Source: JBKDZR01 sp047971485
GTDB lineage: Bacteria > Pseudomonadota > Alphaproteobacteria > Rhodobacterales > Rhodobacteraceae
Direction of reading: 5' to 3'
Length of the DNA stretch: 64,000 nucleotides
NCBI GenBank assembly: GCA_047971485.1
Contig: JBKDZR010000072.1
Coordinates: 1-64,000, forward strand
Shown in pieces: positions 42,681 to 51,827 of this stretch (position 1 is its first letter; the number at the start of each line of letters is the position of its first letter). Made by a program: the position numbers and the translations under genes. The notes under the pieces were generated by a model. The model saw only the letters and a list, made by a program, of their open reading frames with translations. It was not told where the DNA came from and did not search any database.

Positions 42681-43499
42681 GTGGCACATATCATCGTTGT
42701 CGGCAACGAGAAGGGCGGGTCCGGGAAATCCACCACAACCATGCATCTGGCTACGGCCCTGGCACGGATGGGCCACAAGGTCGGCGGGCTGGATCTGGAC
42801 CTGCGGCAGCGGTCTTTCGGGCGCTATATCGAGAACCGGATGGCCCATTGCCGGCGCGAAGGGATTGATCTGCCCACGCCGCTTTACTTGCCATTGCCCG
42901 AGATTGATCCCGCCACCCTGTCCGAGGGGCAGAACATCTATGACCTGCGCCTAGATGCCGCGATTACGGAGCTGGAAGACAAGGTCGATTTCCTGCTGAT
43001 CGACTGTCCCGGATCCCATACGCGCCTCAGTCAGGTGGCCCATTCCCTGGCCGATACGCTGGTCACACCCTTGAATGACAGTTTTATCGATTTCGACCTG
43101 CTCGCCCGCCATGATCCGGATACGGGCAAGATTATTGGCCCGTCGATCTATTCGGAAATGGTCTGGCACGCACGCCAGTTGCGCGCTCAGGCCGGGTTGC
43201 GGCCCATTGACTGGATCGTGCTGCGCAACCGCATGGGCACCCAGCAGATGCACAACAAGAAAAAGGTCGGCGAGGCCCTGCAGGACCTGTCAAAGCGGAT
43301 CGGCTTTCGCGTCGTGCCCGGTTTCGCCGAGCGGGTGATCTTTCGCGAATTGTTCCCACGCGGTCTGACCCTGCTGGATCTGCGCGATGTCGGTGTCACC
43401 CAGATGAGCATGTCCCACATTGCCGCCCGGCAGGAAGTGCGGGATCTGATCGCCGCATTGCACCTGCCCGAGGTTGAAAGCCTGGTGGCCTCCGACTAA
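42681..43499 (+). CDS. mipZ: MipZ-like ParA-family division-plane ATPase
   Basis: The 272-residue P-loop protein has the deviant Walker A KGGSGKST (residues 11-18) and DCPGSH switch region of the ParA/MipZ family. In alphaproteobacteria MipZ forms polar gradients through ParB and inhibits FtsZ. The N-terminus VGNEKGGSGKSTTTMHLA and the loop LDLDLRQRSFGRYIENR match MipZ. The start is GTG at 42681. It follows the ribosomal operon after a terminator. Other ParA-type ATPases are alternatives. Confidence 0.9.
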   Translation: MAHIIVVGNEKGGSGKSTTTMHLATALARMGHKVGGLDLDLRQRSFGRYIENRMAHCRREGIDLPTPLYLPLPEIDPATLSEGQNIYDLRLDAAITELEDKVDFLLIDCPGSHTRLSQVAHSLADTLVTPLNDSFIDFDLLARHDPDTGKIIGPSIYSEMVWHARQLRAQAGLRPIDWIVLRNRMGTQQMHNKKKVGEALQDLSKRIGFRVVPGFAERVIFRELFPRGLTLLDLRDVGVTQMSMSHIAARQEVRDLIAALHLPEVESLVASD

Positions 43500-43564
43500 G
43501 GGCCTTTGACAGGCCAGAGATCGCAGCCCCCTGCCCGATGCGTTCCCGAGGACCTGGCCCCTGA

Positions 43565-44857
43565 TCATGCCCCATAGCCCAGAAACAGGCGTGGCAAGAT
43601 CAGCGACAAGTCGGGCCAGAAGCTGATCACCAACAGGGCGGCGATCATCACCAAAACCCATTTGAAGATGCGCTTGACCAAATCGTCGAACGGGATGCCA
43701 CCGACCTGCGAGGCCATGAACAGGTTGGCGCCCAGGGGCGGCGTTACAAAGCCGATGGCCAGCGCGACGATCATGATCACCCCGAAATGGATCGGGTCGA
43801 TCCCCAGCTGCGTCACCATCGGCAACAGAACCGGGGTCAGGATGACAATGGCCGCCAGCGTTTCGAGAAAGGTGCCGATGATCAGCAGCAGCACCAGAAT
43901 GGCCAGCAGCACGACGACCCGGTTGTCGGTAATGCCCAGCACGAACTGTGACAGGTTCAGCGGGATGCGCTCCAGCGCAATGATCCGGCCGAAGGCAACC
44001 GAGGCACCGATGATGACAAGAACCGCGCTGACCAGAAGCGCCGATTGCAGCATGATCGGCGCCAGCGCGCGCCACGACAGTTCCTTATAGACGAAGGTCG
44101 AGACCAGCAGCGCATAGACCACCGCAACGGCCGAGGATTCCGTCGGCGTGACGATCCCCCCGTAAATCCCGCCCAAGACGACAATCGGCATGAGCAGCGC
44201 CAGCTTCGCCTGGTTGACCGCCTCCCAGCGTTGACGCCAGGTCGCCGTCATGCCCGCAACCTCCCAGCCGCCCTTGCGCGTCTGGTAGATGTTGTAAAGG
44301 ATCAGCGCGACGGCGATCACAATCCCCGGAAGGATCCCCGCCAGGAACAGCGCCGACACCGAGACACCGGCGGTCACCGCGTAGATGATCATCACGACCG
44401 ACGGCGGGATCATCACCCCCAGCGCCCCGGCCGAGGCCACCATCGCCCCCGCATAGGCGCGATCATACCCGCGACGCGCCAGCGCCGGGATCATCGCCAA
44501 CCCAATGGCGGCAACAGTCGCCGACCCGGTCCCCGAGATCGCCGCAAAGAACAGACACGCCATGATCGTGACTGTCCCCAACCCGCCCGGCGCATTGCCG
44601 AAGAAGGCCTCGGCCACGGCGATCAGCCGGCGGGAAATTCCGCCCCGGCTCATTAAATTGCCGGCCAGGGTGAACAGCACCACCGCGATCAGCGTGAACG
44701 AATTGATCCCGCTGACCAGACCCAACGCATAGAAATCAAACCCAAGAAAGGGGATATAGGCTATGGCCAACAGGCTGGCCGCCCCCAGCGCGATGCCGAT
44801 CGGCACCCCGGCAAGCAGCAGGATGGCAAAGCTGCCGAACAGGATGGCCGAGGTCAT
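43565..44857 (-). CDS. TRAP transporter large membrane subunit (DctM)
   Basis: The 430-residue subunit has about 12 membrane helices and DctM motifs (GGISRRLIAVAEAFFGNAPGGLGTVTI; AISGTGSATVAAIG). It is the channel of a sodium-driven tripartite transporter. It is the last gene of dctP-dctQ-dctM on the minus strand; its start overlaps the dctQ stop by four bases. Substrate is unknown. Confidence 0.95.
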   Translation of the reverse strand: MTSAILFGSFAILLLAGVPIGIALGAASLLAIAYIPFLGFDFYALGLVSGINSFTLIAVVLFTLAGNLMSRGGISRRLIAVAEAFFGNAPGGLGTVTIMACLFFAAISGTGSATVAAIGLAMIPALARRGYDRAYAGAMVASAGALGVMIPPSVVMIIYAVTAGVSVSALFLAGILPGIVIAVALILYNIYQTRKGGWEVAGMTATWRQRWEAVNQAKLALLMPIVVLGGIYGGIVTPTESSAVAVVYALLVSTFVYKELSWRALAPIMLQSALLVSAVLVIIGASVAFGRIIALERIPLNLSQFVLGITDNRVVVLLAILVLLLIIGTFLETLAAIVILTPVLLPMVTQLGIDPIHFGVIMIVALAIGFVTPPLGANLFMASQVGGIPFDDLVKRIFKWVLVMIAALLVISFWPDLSLILPRLFLGYGA

Positions 44858-45393
44858 GGGCCCACCTCCTCACGCTGAAGCCCCTCATCCTCAAGCGCGG
44901 TGTTTTCGCGCAAGGGTTCCTGGCCATGGCGCAGGATCATCCACAGGGAATGGCCAAGGCGCAGCGCCGACAGCGCGCCCGAGAAGATGATCGCGGCATA
45001 AAGCCAGCCGGTCGGCCATTGCGTGGCCGACAGCGACTGCCCGCGCGCCATGGCGTTGGCGGTGATCTGGATGCCCAGCACGCAGACGGCCATCGAATAG
45101 GCAAGAAAGACGAGTTCGGAAAAGGCCAGAACCCAGCGGCGCAGGGCTGTCGGAATCGCATCCACCACAAGGGTCACGCGCAGGTGCCGCCGCTCGCGGA
45201 TGGCATAGCTGATCCCGAAATAGATCATATAGACGAACGCGAACCGGGCGACCTCGCCGGCCCAGGGTACCGAGGTCTGAAAGGCAAAGCGCGCCACCAC
45301 ATCCGCAAACAGCAAGACGATGACCACCCCCAGGCTGGTCACGATGATGGTTGGCTCGAAATACCTTTCCGCCAGTCTCAGCCAGTGACGCAT
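44854..45393 (-). CDS. TRAP transporter small membrane subunit (DctQ)
   Basis: The 179-residue DctQ-like protein has four membrane helices (first LGVVIVLLFADVVARF; PWAGEVARFAFVYMIYFGISYAI later) and the family's Trp/Arg-rich interhelical segments. DctQ links DctM and the binding protein. The ATG at 45393 is the domain start. It overlaps dctM and follows dctP by 63 bases. Confidence 0.92.
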   Translation of the reverse strand: MRHWLRLAERYFEPTIIVTSLGVVIVLLFADVVARFAFQTSVPWAGEVARFAFVYMIYFGISYAIRERRHLRVTLVVDAIPTALRRWVLAFSELVFLAYSMAVCVLGIQITANAMARGQSLSATQWPTGWLYAAIIFSGALSALRLGHSLWMILRHGQEPLRENTALEDEGLQREEVGP

Positions 45394-45456
45394 CTGCGCA
45401 CCTCCTGCGCGATCCCTGGGGCGCCGATCGGCCAGACAGGCCGACCGGCACGCCCG

Positions 45457-46440
45457 TTACTGCACCAGATACGCGCTGAACTGGTCGAAAAAGGCATCGC
45501 CCACGCGTTCGCGGATCAGGCCCTCGATGGCGGTATTCATCGTCGCGGCCATCTGCTGGCGATCCTCGGCAGGCAGCTCGGTGACCTGCAGGCCCGCTTC
45601 ACTCAGCTGGGCCAGCGTTGCCGCATTGGCCTCGGCCACCAGGTCGCGCTGCAACGTCACTGTTTCGCCGGCAACGTCCATCATCAGCGCGCGGTCGTCC
45701 TCGGACAGGCTGTTGACGAAATCGAGGTTAGCAAACCAGACTTCGGGCCAATAGATATGACCGGTCAGCGAAACGTTGCTCTGCACCTCGTAGAAGCGTT
45801 CCACCACCATCGAGGACAACGCGCTTTCCTGCCCGTCAATCAGGCCCTGTTGCAGCGAGGAATAGATCTCGCCCCAGGCCAGTGGCAGCGGCACCGCGCC
45901 GATGGCACGCCAGGCCGCGATCTGCACCGGGTTGTCGGCTGAACGCAGGCGAAACCCCTGAAAGGCCTCCAGGCTGTCCAGCGCCCGGTTGCCCGAGAAG
46001 CTGCGGAAGCCCAGTTCCAGGAACCCCATGCCCGCCAGGCCACGCGTTTCCATCGCTGCGTTCAGGATATCACCGGCCGGGCCATCCAGCGTGGAGCGGG
46101 CGTGGTCCTCATCAGAAAACAGCAGGAACTGGTCCAGCACGCCCAGTTCGGGGATCGACGGCGACAGGTTGACCGAGGCCCCCGTTGCCATCTGGATATT
46201 GCCTGACTGCACAAGATCCAGCGTTTCGGTGACGCTGCCCAGTTGGCCGCCGGCATAGATTTCAACCTCGAACCCGCCGTTCGACCGCTCTTGCAGCGTC
46301 CGGCCAAAATGCGCCATCGCCTGATGCAACGGCGAGCTTTCCGGTTGGGCATGGGCAATGCGGATGACGGTCTGCGCCATCGAGGTGGTCGCGAAAAGGC
46401 TGGCAGCAAGCGTCAGCGCCGCAACAAATTGCGTCTTCAT
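45457..46440 (-). CDS. TRAP transporter solute-binding protein (DctP)
   Basis: The 327-residue periplasmic protein has a signal (MKTQFVAALTLAASLFATTSMA) and a DctP body (IRIAHAQPESSPLHQAMAHFGRTLQERSNGGFEVEIYAGGQLGS). The conserved FRLRSADNPVQIAAWRAIGAVPLPLAWGEIYSSLQQGLIDGQE segment includes the Arg that binds a carboxylate. The likely substrate is an organic acid. Two 14-bp palindromes lie about 50-80 bases upstream and may be operator sites. Confidence 0.93.
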   Translation of the reverse strand: MKTQFVAALTLAASLFATTSMAQTVIRIAHAQPESSPLHQAMAHFGRTLQERSNGGFEVEIYAGGQLGSVTETLDLVQSGNIQMATGASVNLSPSIPELGVLDQFLLFSDEDHARSTLDGPAGDILNAAMETRGLAGMGFLELGFRSFSGNRALDSLEAFQGFRLRSADNPVQIAAWRAIGAVPLPLAWGEIYSSLQQGLIDGQESALSSMVVERFYEVQSNVSLTGHIYWPEVWFANLDFVNSLSEDDRALMMDVAGETVTLQRDLVAEANAATLAQLSEAGLQVTELPAEDRQQMAATMNTAIEGLIRERVGDAFFDQFSAYLVQ

Positions 46441-46491
46441 GGTGTCCTCCCTGGTGTGCCACACGACCCGTTTCACGCGGGCCGTCACTGG

Positions 46492-46520
46492 TGCATTCGC
46501 ATGCAATGCATTCGTATGCA
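46492..46520. promoter_or_regulatory. Tandem 14-bp palindromes upstream of the dctP-type gene
   Basis: TGCATTCGCATGCA (46492-46505) and TGCATTCGTATGCA (46507-46520) lie one base apart, differ by one base, and each is nearly self-complementary. They lie 52-80 bases before the dctP start, between it and the AI-2E gene. Tandem dyads at a promoter suggest cooperative binding of a repressor such as a GntR-type protein; no regulator gene is adjacent. Confidence 0.6.
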
Positions 46521-46557
46521 AGTCAAGTCGCACAACACAACCCCAGCCGCTCTGGTG

Positions 46558-47691
46558 CTAGACTTCACCATTGGCCGAGGCCAAAACGGCCAGCATTCGG
46601 GTGCGCCGGAACTCGGCCAGGATGATCATGATCACCGAGGTCATCGGCACCGCGATGATCGCGCCGGGCAGCCCCCAAAGGCTGGACCACACAACCAGCG
46701 AGATCAGCACGACAACCGGGCTCAGGTTCAGCGTGCGCCCCATGATCCGCGGCTCCAGGACATTGCCCACATAGATCTGTGCGGCAGTCAGCAACAGGCA
46801 GGTCAGCGCGGCAAAGGCCAGGTCGGCGCGAAAGGCCAGCACATAGATCGTCACCGTCGCCACCCCGATCAGCGACCCGACATAGGGGATGTAATTGAAC
46901 AACGCGATCAGAAACGCCCAAAAAACCGCGTTCTTGACCCCCAGCAGCAACATGATCAGATAGGATAACAGCCCCAGGGCAATGTTGATCAGGGTCTTGG
47001 TGCTGAGATAGGTCACGATCTGGCTGTTGACCCGCTCGATCATCAGCCGCGCGGTGCCCCGTTCGCTGCTGCCCAGCAGGATCTTGTCGAGCCGGCGCTG
47101 AAACATCGTCCGCTCGGCCAGCATGAAGGCCACATAGGTCAGGATCAGGGCCGTGTAACTGCCCATCGCCGCCACCCCGGACAACAGCCCCAGCGAAAAC
47201 CCCGCCAGATCGAGCCGGTCCAGCGTCATCGCCCGGACCGTTTCCCAGGTCGGCGTGTCCGCCAGCCCGAAGATATCGGAGATGCGCCCGATCAGCACCA
47301 TGACCTGTTCTTCCGAGGTCGGCACGCTTAGCGACAGGGCGATGCTGCGCAGGTTGACCACCGCCACCAGCGCGATCACCCCCAGCGACAGGCTGGTCAG
47401 CACCAACACCACCAGATAGGCAAGCCACACCGGCATCTTGTGAAACAGGCGCGGCCGCCGCAGGGCCTGAACCGCCCCGGTCAACACATAGGTCAGCATC
47501 AGGGCAACAACGATCGGCAGGATCACCTGCTGCCCGATATAGAGAACCCAGCCGATCAGCACGGCCAAAGCGACGAACATGAACAGATCGGCAAAGGCCA
47601 GATCCCTCAGATGAGGCCTGTCCTTACCGACCGGATCGGGGGAGGAACCGGCGGGCATGTCGGGGATTGGACGGACAGGATCCTCGGGCAT
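46558..47691 (-). CDS. AI-2E family transporter-like membrane protein
   Basis: The 377-residue protein has about eight membrane helices and the AI-2E-family pattern (WAFLIALFNYIPYVGSLIGV; VGNVLEPRIMGRTLNLSPVVVLISLVVWSSLWGLPGAIIAVPM). The family includes the E. coli autoinducer-2 exporter TqsA and many sodium/proton antiporter-like proteins. It is the last gene after a Usp gene and TAXI TRAP genes on one strand. The specific cargo is unknown. Confidence 0.88.
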   Translation of the reverse strand: MPEDPVRPIPDMPAGSSPDPVGKDRPHLRDLAFADLFMFVALAVLIGWVLYIGQQVILPIVVALMLTYVLTGAVQALRRPRLFHKMPVWLAYLVVLVLTSLSLGVIALVAVVNLRSIALSLSVPTSEEQVMVLIGRISDIFGLADTPTWETVRAMTLDRLDLAGFSLGLLSGVAAMGSYTALILTYVAFMLAERTMFQRRLDKILLGSSERGTARLMIERVNSQIVTYLSTKTLINIALGLLSYLIMLLLGVKNAVFWAFLIALFNYIPYVGSLIGVATVTIYVLAFRADLAFAALTCLLLTAAQIYVGNVLEPRIMGRTLNLSPVVVLISLVVWSSLWGLPGAIIAVPMTSVIMIILAEFRRTRMLAVLASANGEV

Positions 47692-47728
47692 GGGCAGCGG
47701 TCCTCAACGCGGGGCGCGGGCTGGGCCC

Positions 47729-48160
47729 TCAGCGTACCACAAAAACCGAGCATCCGGCATGGCGCACAACACGTGCGGCATTGGGCCCCAGCAGGTAATC
47801 GCTCAGATCCGGGCGATGGCTGCCGATCACGATCACCGTCGCCTTGTCAACCCGCGCCGCGTGCAGGATCCGTTCATAGATGCTGCCGGTATCGACCAAA
47901 TGGCGGATCGAGGCATTGCGCCCCGCGCCCAACACCTGTTCGCAGAACTTGACCAGGGCACCCTTGGCGTCGCTCATGACCTTGGCATGGAAATCGGGGC
48001 CGAAATAGGACCCGACCATGGCGTTGCCATAGCTGGGCACCACCGTCAGGACATCCAACCGTGCACCATCCAGATCTGCAATCTCTGCGGCACGGCGCAG
48101 AACAGGTTCCTCGTGATCGGGCTCAGACGTATCCAACGCGCACAGGACAATTCCGGTCAT
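47729..48160 (-). CDS. Universal stress protein (UspA fold)
   Basis: The 143-residue protein has the Usp fold with VLCALDTSEPDHEEPVLRRAAEIA at the start and a C-terminal VIVIGSHRPDLSDYLLGPNAARVVRHAGCSVFVV. The ATP-binding pattern G-x2-G-x9-G is only partly kept (GSHRPDLSDYLLG). It overlaps the TRAP gene stop/start (ATGA), so the two are translationally coupled. In Halomonas elongata the Usp-like TeaD modulates the TRAP transporter TeaABC, a plausible model here. Confidence 0.92.
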   Translation of the reverse strand: MTGIVLCALDTSEPDHEEPVLRRAAEIADLDGARLDVLTVVPSYGNAMVGSYFGPDFHAKVMSDAKGALVKFCEQVLGAGRNASIRHLVDTGSIYERILHAARVDKATVIVIGSHRPDLSDYLLGPNAARVVRHAGCSVFVVR

Positions 48161-50787
48161 GAACGCTCTCCTTTCAGGATAGGGGTTTGGCCGGCCCGGG
48201 CCATCTGACGCCAGGCCACGAATGACAGAAGTATGAACGCAGGAATCATTATCAACCCCTTTGGCGGTTGCTCCGAGGGCGTGCGCACCGCCGTCACGGC
48301 CACCGGGGTTCCCGCGTAAAAGTCGAAATCCCGGAAGGTCTCGGCATAAGGGGTGCCGAAAATCGGCTCTTCCAGCAGCAGTGTCCCGCCCTCTTCCAGG
48401 GTCAGCAGGCCCAGATCCGCCAGCCGGGCCGCACCATCCCCCGCCCCCTCGACCGGCAAGACCAGCGTGGTTTCGCGCTGTGCCCCGGTCATGAAATCGG
48501 GCCCGGCCACACGGATCCGGATCGTACCGCCGGCGGGGGCTTCGGCCATGGCCTGTTCCAGCTGAACCGGCGGGTAATCATGGAAGGGCGGCGACAGGCG
48601 GTTCATGAAAAAGTCCGGCCGGAACAGGGCAAAGGCCACCAGCAGCAGGATCACCGTTTCATGAATGCGATTGCGGGTCAGGAACCAGCCCATGGTACCG
48701 GCGGTGAAAACCAGGATCCCCACGGTCGCCACCAGGAAGATGAAAATCCCCTCCAGCCACCCCACATCAATCAGCAGCAGGTCGGTGTTGAAGATGAACA
48801 GGAACGGCAGCACCACGGTGCGCAGGCTGTAGAAAAAGGCGACAAACCCGGTGCGGATCGCATCGCCCCCCGACACGGCGGCGGCGGCAAAGCTGGCCAG
48901 CCCGACCGGTGGGGTCACATCGGCCATGATGCCGAAATAAAAGACGAACAGATGGACAGCGATCAGCGGCACAATCAGCCCCGATTGCGCGCCCAGTTGC
49001 ACCACAACCCCTGCCATCAGCGAACTGACCACGATGTAATTGGCCGTGGTCGGCAACCCCATCCCCAGCACCAGGGACAGGATGGCGACGAGGATCAGCA
49101 TCAGCACAAGGTTGCCCCCCGAAAGGAACTCAACCAGATCGGCCATCACCTGCCCGACCCCGGTCAGGGTGACCGTGCCGACGACCACCCCGGCGGTGGC
49201 TGTGGCCAGGCCGATGCCAATCATGTTCCGCGCCCCGTCGATCAACCCGGCGACCAGATCTGCGCCCCCGGCAACCGTCGCCCCGCCAAATCCGGCCTCT
49301 CCGCGAAACAGCGCCTTCAGCGGACGCTGGGTCAACAGGATGACGAACAGCAACGCCGAGGCCCAAAAGGCCGACAAGCCCGGGGACTTCTGTTCGATCA
49401 TCAGGAAATAGACCAGCACCACGATGGGCAGCAGGTAATAGAGGCCCGATTTGTAGATCTCGCCCACCACCGGCAGATCCACCTGCGCGGCATTGGGATC
49501 ATCGGGCACCAGATCCGGGCCCTGGGCTGCGAACCACAAAAGCCCCAGATAGGCGGCACAAACCATCAGCGCCAGCACCCAGCCCGCGCCTTCGGGCACG
49601 GCGGCCACGATCCAGCCGACGGGATATTTCACGCCATAGCACAGCCCCGCGAACCCGATGAAGAACAGCCCCATGCCAAGAATGGTACGCGCCAGGCTGA
49701 CGGCACGATCACCCAGAACCGGCATGCCCCGCTTCACCGCCTCCAGATGGACGATATAGACCAGCGCGATATAGCTGATCGCGGCGGGCAGCAGCGCGTG
49801 CTTGATCACCTCGACATAGGAAATGCCGACATATTCCACCATCAGGAAGGCGGCCGCCCCCATCACAGGCGGCATGATCTGGCCATTGACCGAGCTGGCC
49901 ACCTCAACCGCGCCGGCGCGCTCGCTGGAGAAACCGACGCGCTTCATCAGCGGGATGGTGAAGGTCCCCGTGGTCACGACATTGGCGATGGAGGACCCCG
50001 AGATCAGCCCCGTCGCCGCCGACCCGACCACTGCCGCCTTGGCCGGCCCGCCGCGCAGATGCCCCAGCGCACCGAAGGCCATCTTGATGAAATAGTTGCC
50101 CGCCCCTGCCTTATCCAGCAACGCGCCGAACAGCACGAACAGAAAGACAAAGCGCGTGGATACCCCCAGGGCAATGCCGAACACCCCCTCGGATGTGATC
50201 CACATGTGGCTCATGGCCTTTTGCAGGGAGGCGCCTTTCCAGCGGATCACCTCGGGCACCCAGGCGGCCGAGCCGAAGAACACGTACAGCAGGAAAAGAA
50301 TGGCGATCACCGCCATGGCCGGGCCCAGTGTCCGGCGCGCGGCCTCGAACAGCAAAATCAGACCGGCCAGTGCAGCCCATTTGTCGGTATCGTCGGCCAG
50401 ACCGCCGGACTGCACGATCTTTTGGTAAAAGATATAGCCATACATCGCCAGACAGGTCGCCGCGACAGCCAGCAGCCAATCGGCAACGGGAATGCGATCG
50501 CGCGGGCTGGACTTGAACGCAGGATAGGCCAGAAAGGCCAGAAAAGCCGCGAAGGCCAGATGGATCTGGCGGGAATTGTTGATCATGTCCCCGGGCAGAA
50601 GATAGTTCGACCAGGGCGAGGCCAACACGACCTGAAACACGGACCACAGCAGCGCAACCCCGGCCATCAGCCCGGCAATCGCCACCGATGAGGGCGCCCG
50701 CGCCCCGGAATCGCTGGAGGAGACCAGCTCCTGCAGGGCCTCTTCACTGAGCGGGCCGCTGCCCGTCTGGTTCTGGCGATCCGTCAT
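48157..50787 (-). CDS. TRAP transporter fused membrane subunit (DctQM fusion, TAXI type)
   Basis: The 876-residue protein is a long polytopic membrane protein. It fuses a small 4-helix DctQ-like part to a 12-helix DctM-like part (NMGMGLPTTANYIVVSSL; MKRVGFSSERAGAVEVASSVNGQIMPPVMGAAAFLMVEYVG). These fused proteins go with TAXI binding proteins, encoded 71 bases upstream here. The C-terminal third (SQ residues 690-840) includes an unusual soluble periplasmic or cytosolic region. Substrate unknown, often dicarboxylate or glutamate type. Confidence 0.92.
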   Translation of the reverse strand: MTDRQNQTGSGPLSEEALQELVSSSDSGARAPSSVAIAGLMAGVALLWSVFQVVLASPWSNYLLPGDMINNSRQIHLAFAAFLAFLAYPAFKSSPRDRIPVADWLLAVAATCLAMYGYIFYQKIVQSGGLADDTDKWAALAGLILLFEAARRTLGPAMAVIAILFLLYVFFGSAAWVPEVIRWKGASLQKAMSHMWITSEGVFGIALGVSTRFVFLFVLFGALLDKAGAGNYFIKMAFGALGHLRGGPAKAAVVGSAATGLISGSSIANVVTTGTFTIPLMKRVGFSSERAGAVEVASSVNGQIMPPVMGAAAFLMVEYVGISYVEVIKHALLPAAISYIALVYIVHLEAVKRGMPVLGDRAVSLARTILGMGLFFIGFAGLCYGVKYPVGWIVAAVPEGAGWVLALMVCAAYLGLLWFAAQGPDLVPDDPNAAQVDLPVVGEIYKSGLYYLLPIVVLVYFLMIEQKSPGLSAFWASALLFVILLTQRPLKALFRGEAGFGGATVAGGADLVAGLIDGARNMIGIGLATATAGVVVGTVTLTGVGQVMADLVEFLSGGNLVLMLILVAILSLVLGMGLPTTANYIVVSSLMAGVVVQLGAQSGLIVPLIAVHLFVFYFGIMADVTPPVGLASFAAAAVSGGDAIRTGFVAFFYSLRTVVLPFLFIFNTDLLLIDVGWLEGIFIFLVATVGILVFTAGTMGWFLTRNRIHETVILLLVAFALFRPDFFMNRLSPPFHDYPPVQLEQAMAEAPAGGTIRIRVAGPDFMTGAQRETTLVLPVEGAGDGAARLADLGLLTLEEGGTLLLEEPIFGTPYAETFRDFDFYAGTPVAVTAVRTPSEQPPKGLIMIPAFILLSFVAWRQMARAGQTPILKGERS

Positions 50788-50858
50788 CTGATCTCTCCGT
50801 CAGGCAGGCACCCGGGCCGGGGCAGCACAAGCCGCCCCAACCGTTGTCATGGGCTGGC

Positions 50859-51827
50859 TTATTCGATCCAGCCGCGTTCCCGGTAATAGCGCTGCGCGCC
50901 GTCATGCAGCGGGGCCGACAGCCCGGCCGAGATCATCTCTTCCTCGGTCAGATGGGAGAAGGCAGGGTGCAGCTGCTTGAATTCGTCGAAATTCTCAAAG
51001 ACGGATTTCACCAGCTGATAGACTGTTTCCTCCGGCACCGCAGCCGAGGTGACGAAGGTCGCGCCAACACCAAACGTGTGCGCATCCTCGGAGTTGCCAC
51101 GATACATGCCCCCGGGGATCGTCGCCTTGCGGTAGAAGGAATTGTCGGCGACCAGTTGATCGACCACCGGCCCTTCGACATTCACCACGACCGAATCGCA
51201 GGCGGTGGTTGCCTCCATGATCGATCCCGACGGATGGCCGACGACATAAACCATGGCGTCGATCTGGTTGTCGCACAGGGCGGCGGATTGTTCGGCCGCT
51301 TTCAGTTCGGTCGCGAGGCTGTAATCCCCGGCGCTTTTGCCCATGGCATTCAGCAGCACCTCGATCGTCGCGCGCTGACCGGAACCGGGATTGCCGATAT
51401 TCACCCGCTTGCCGAACATGTCCTCGAACCCGGTGATGCCGGAATCTGCCCGGGCAACCACGGTGAACGGTTCGGGATGGACGGAAAAGACCGAGCGCAA
51501 GCCTTCATAGGCGCCATCGGCATCGAACTGGCCAACACCATGATAGGCGTTATACTGCACATCCGACTGGGCGACGCCGAATTCCAGTTCCCCGGCGCGG
51601 ATCGTGTTGATGTTATAAACCGACCCGCCGGTGGATTCCACGGAACAGCGCAATCCGTGTTCGGCCCGCCCCTTGTTGACCAGCCGGCAAATTGCGCCAC
51701 CTGTCGGGTAATAGACCCCGGTCACCCCCCCCGTGCCAATGGTGAAGAAATCCTGCGCCGAAGCGGCCGGCCCAAATGCAGCCCCAGCCACCAGAACGGC
51801 GGCACCCAACTTAAATCTTGCGAACAT
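50859..51827 (-). CDS. TAXI-family TRAP solute-binding protein
   Basis: The 322-residue periplasmic protein has a signal (MFARFKLGAAVLVAGAAFGPAASA) and the TAXI body starting FFTIGTGGVTGVYYPTGGAICRLVNKG, with CSVESTGGSVYNINTIRAGELEFGVAQSDVQ and GKRVNIGNPGSGQRATIEVLL. ATG 51827 starts the signal; upstream codons to 52052 are not conserved. It heads the operon of TRAP fusion, Usp and AI-2E protein. Confidence 0.93.
   Translation of the reverse strand: MFARFKLGAAVLVAGAAFGPAASAQDFFTIGTGGVTGVYYPTGGAICRLVNKGRAEHGLRCSVESTGGSVYNINTIRAGELEFGVAQSDVQYNAYHGVGQFDADGAYEGLRSVFSVHPEPFTVVARADSGITGFEDMFGKRVNIGNPGSGQRATIEVLLNAMGKSAGDYSLATELKAAEQSAALCDNQIDAMVYVVGHPSGSIMEATTACDSVVVNVEGPVVDQLVADNSFYRKATIPGGMYRGNSEDAHTFGVGATFVTSAAVPEETVYQLVKSVFENFDEFKQLHPAFSHLTEEEMISAGLSAPLHDGAQRYYRERGWIE

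Noticed and set aside
48268..50691. 807-codon open frame antisense to the fused TRAP gene
   Set aside because: Gln/His/Arg/Gly-rich text and no recognisable motif; a shadow of the TRAP gene.
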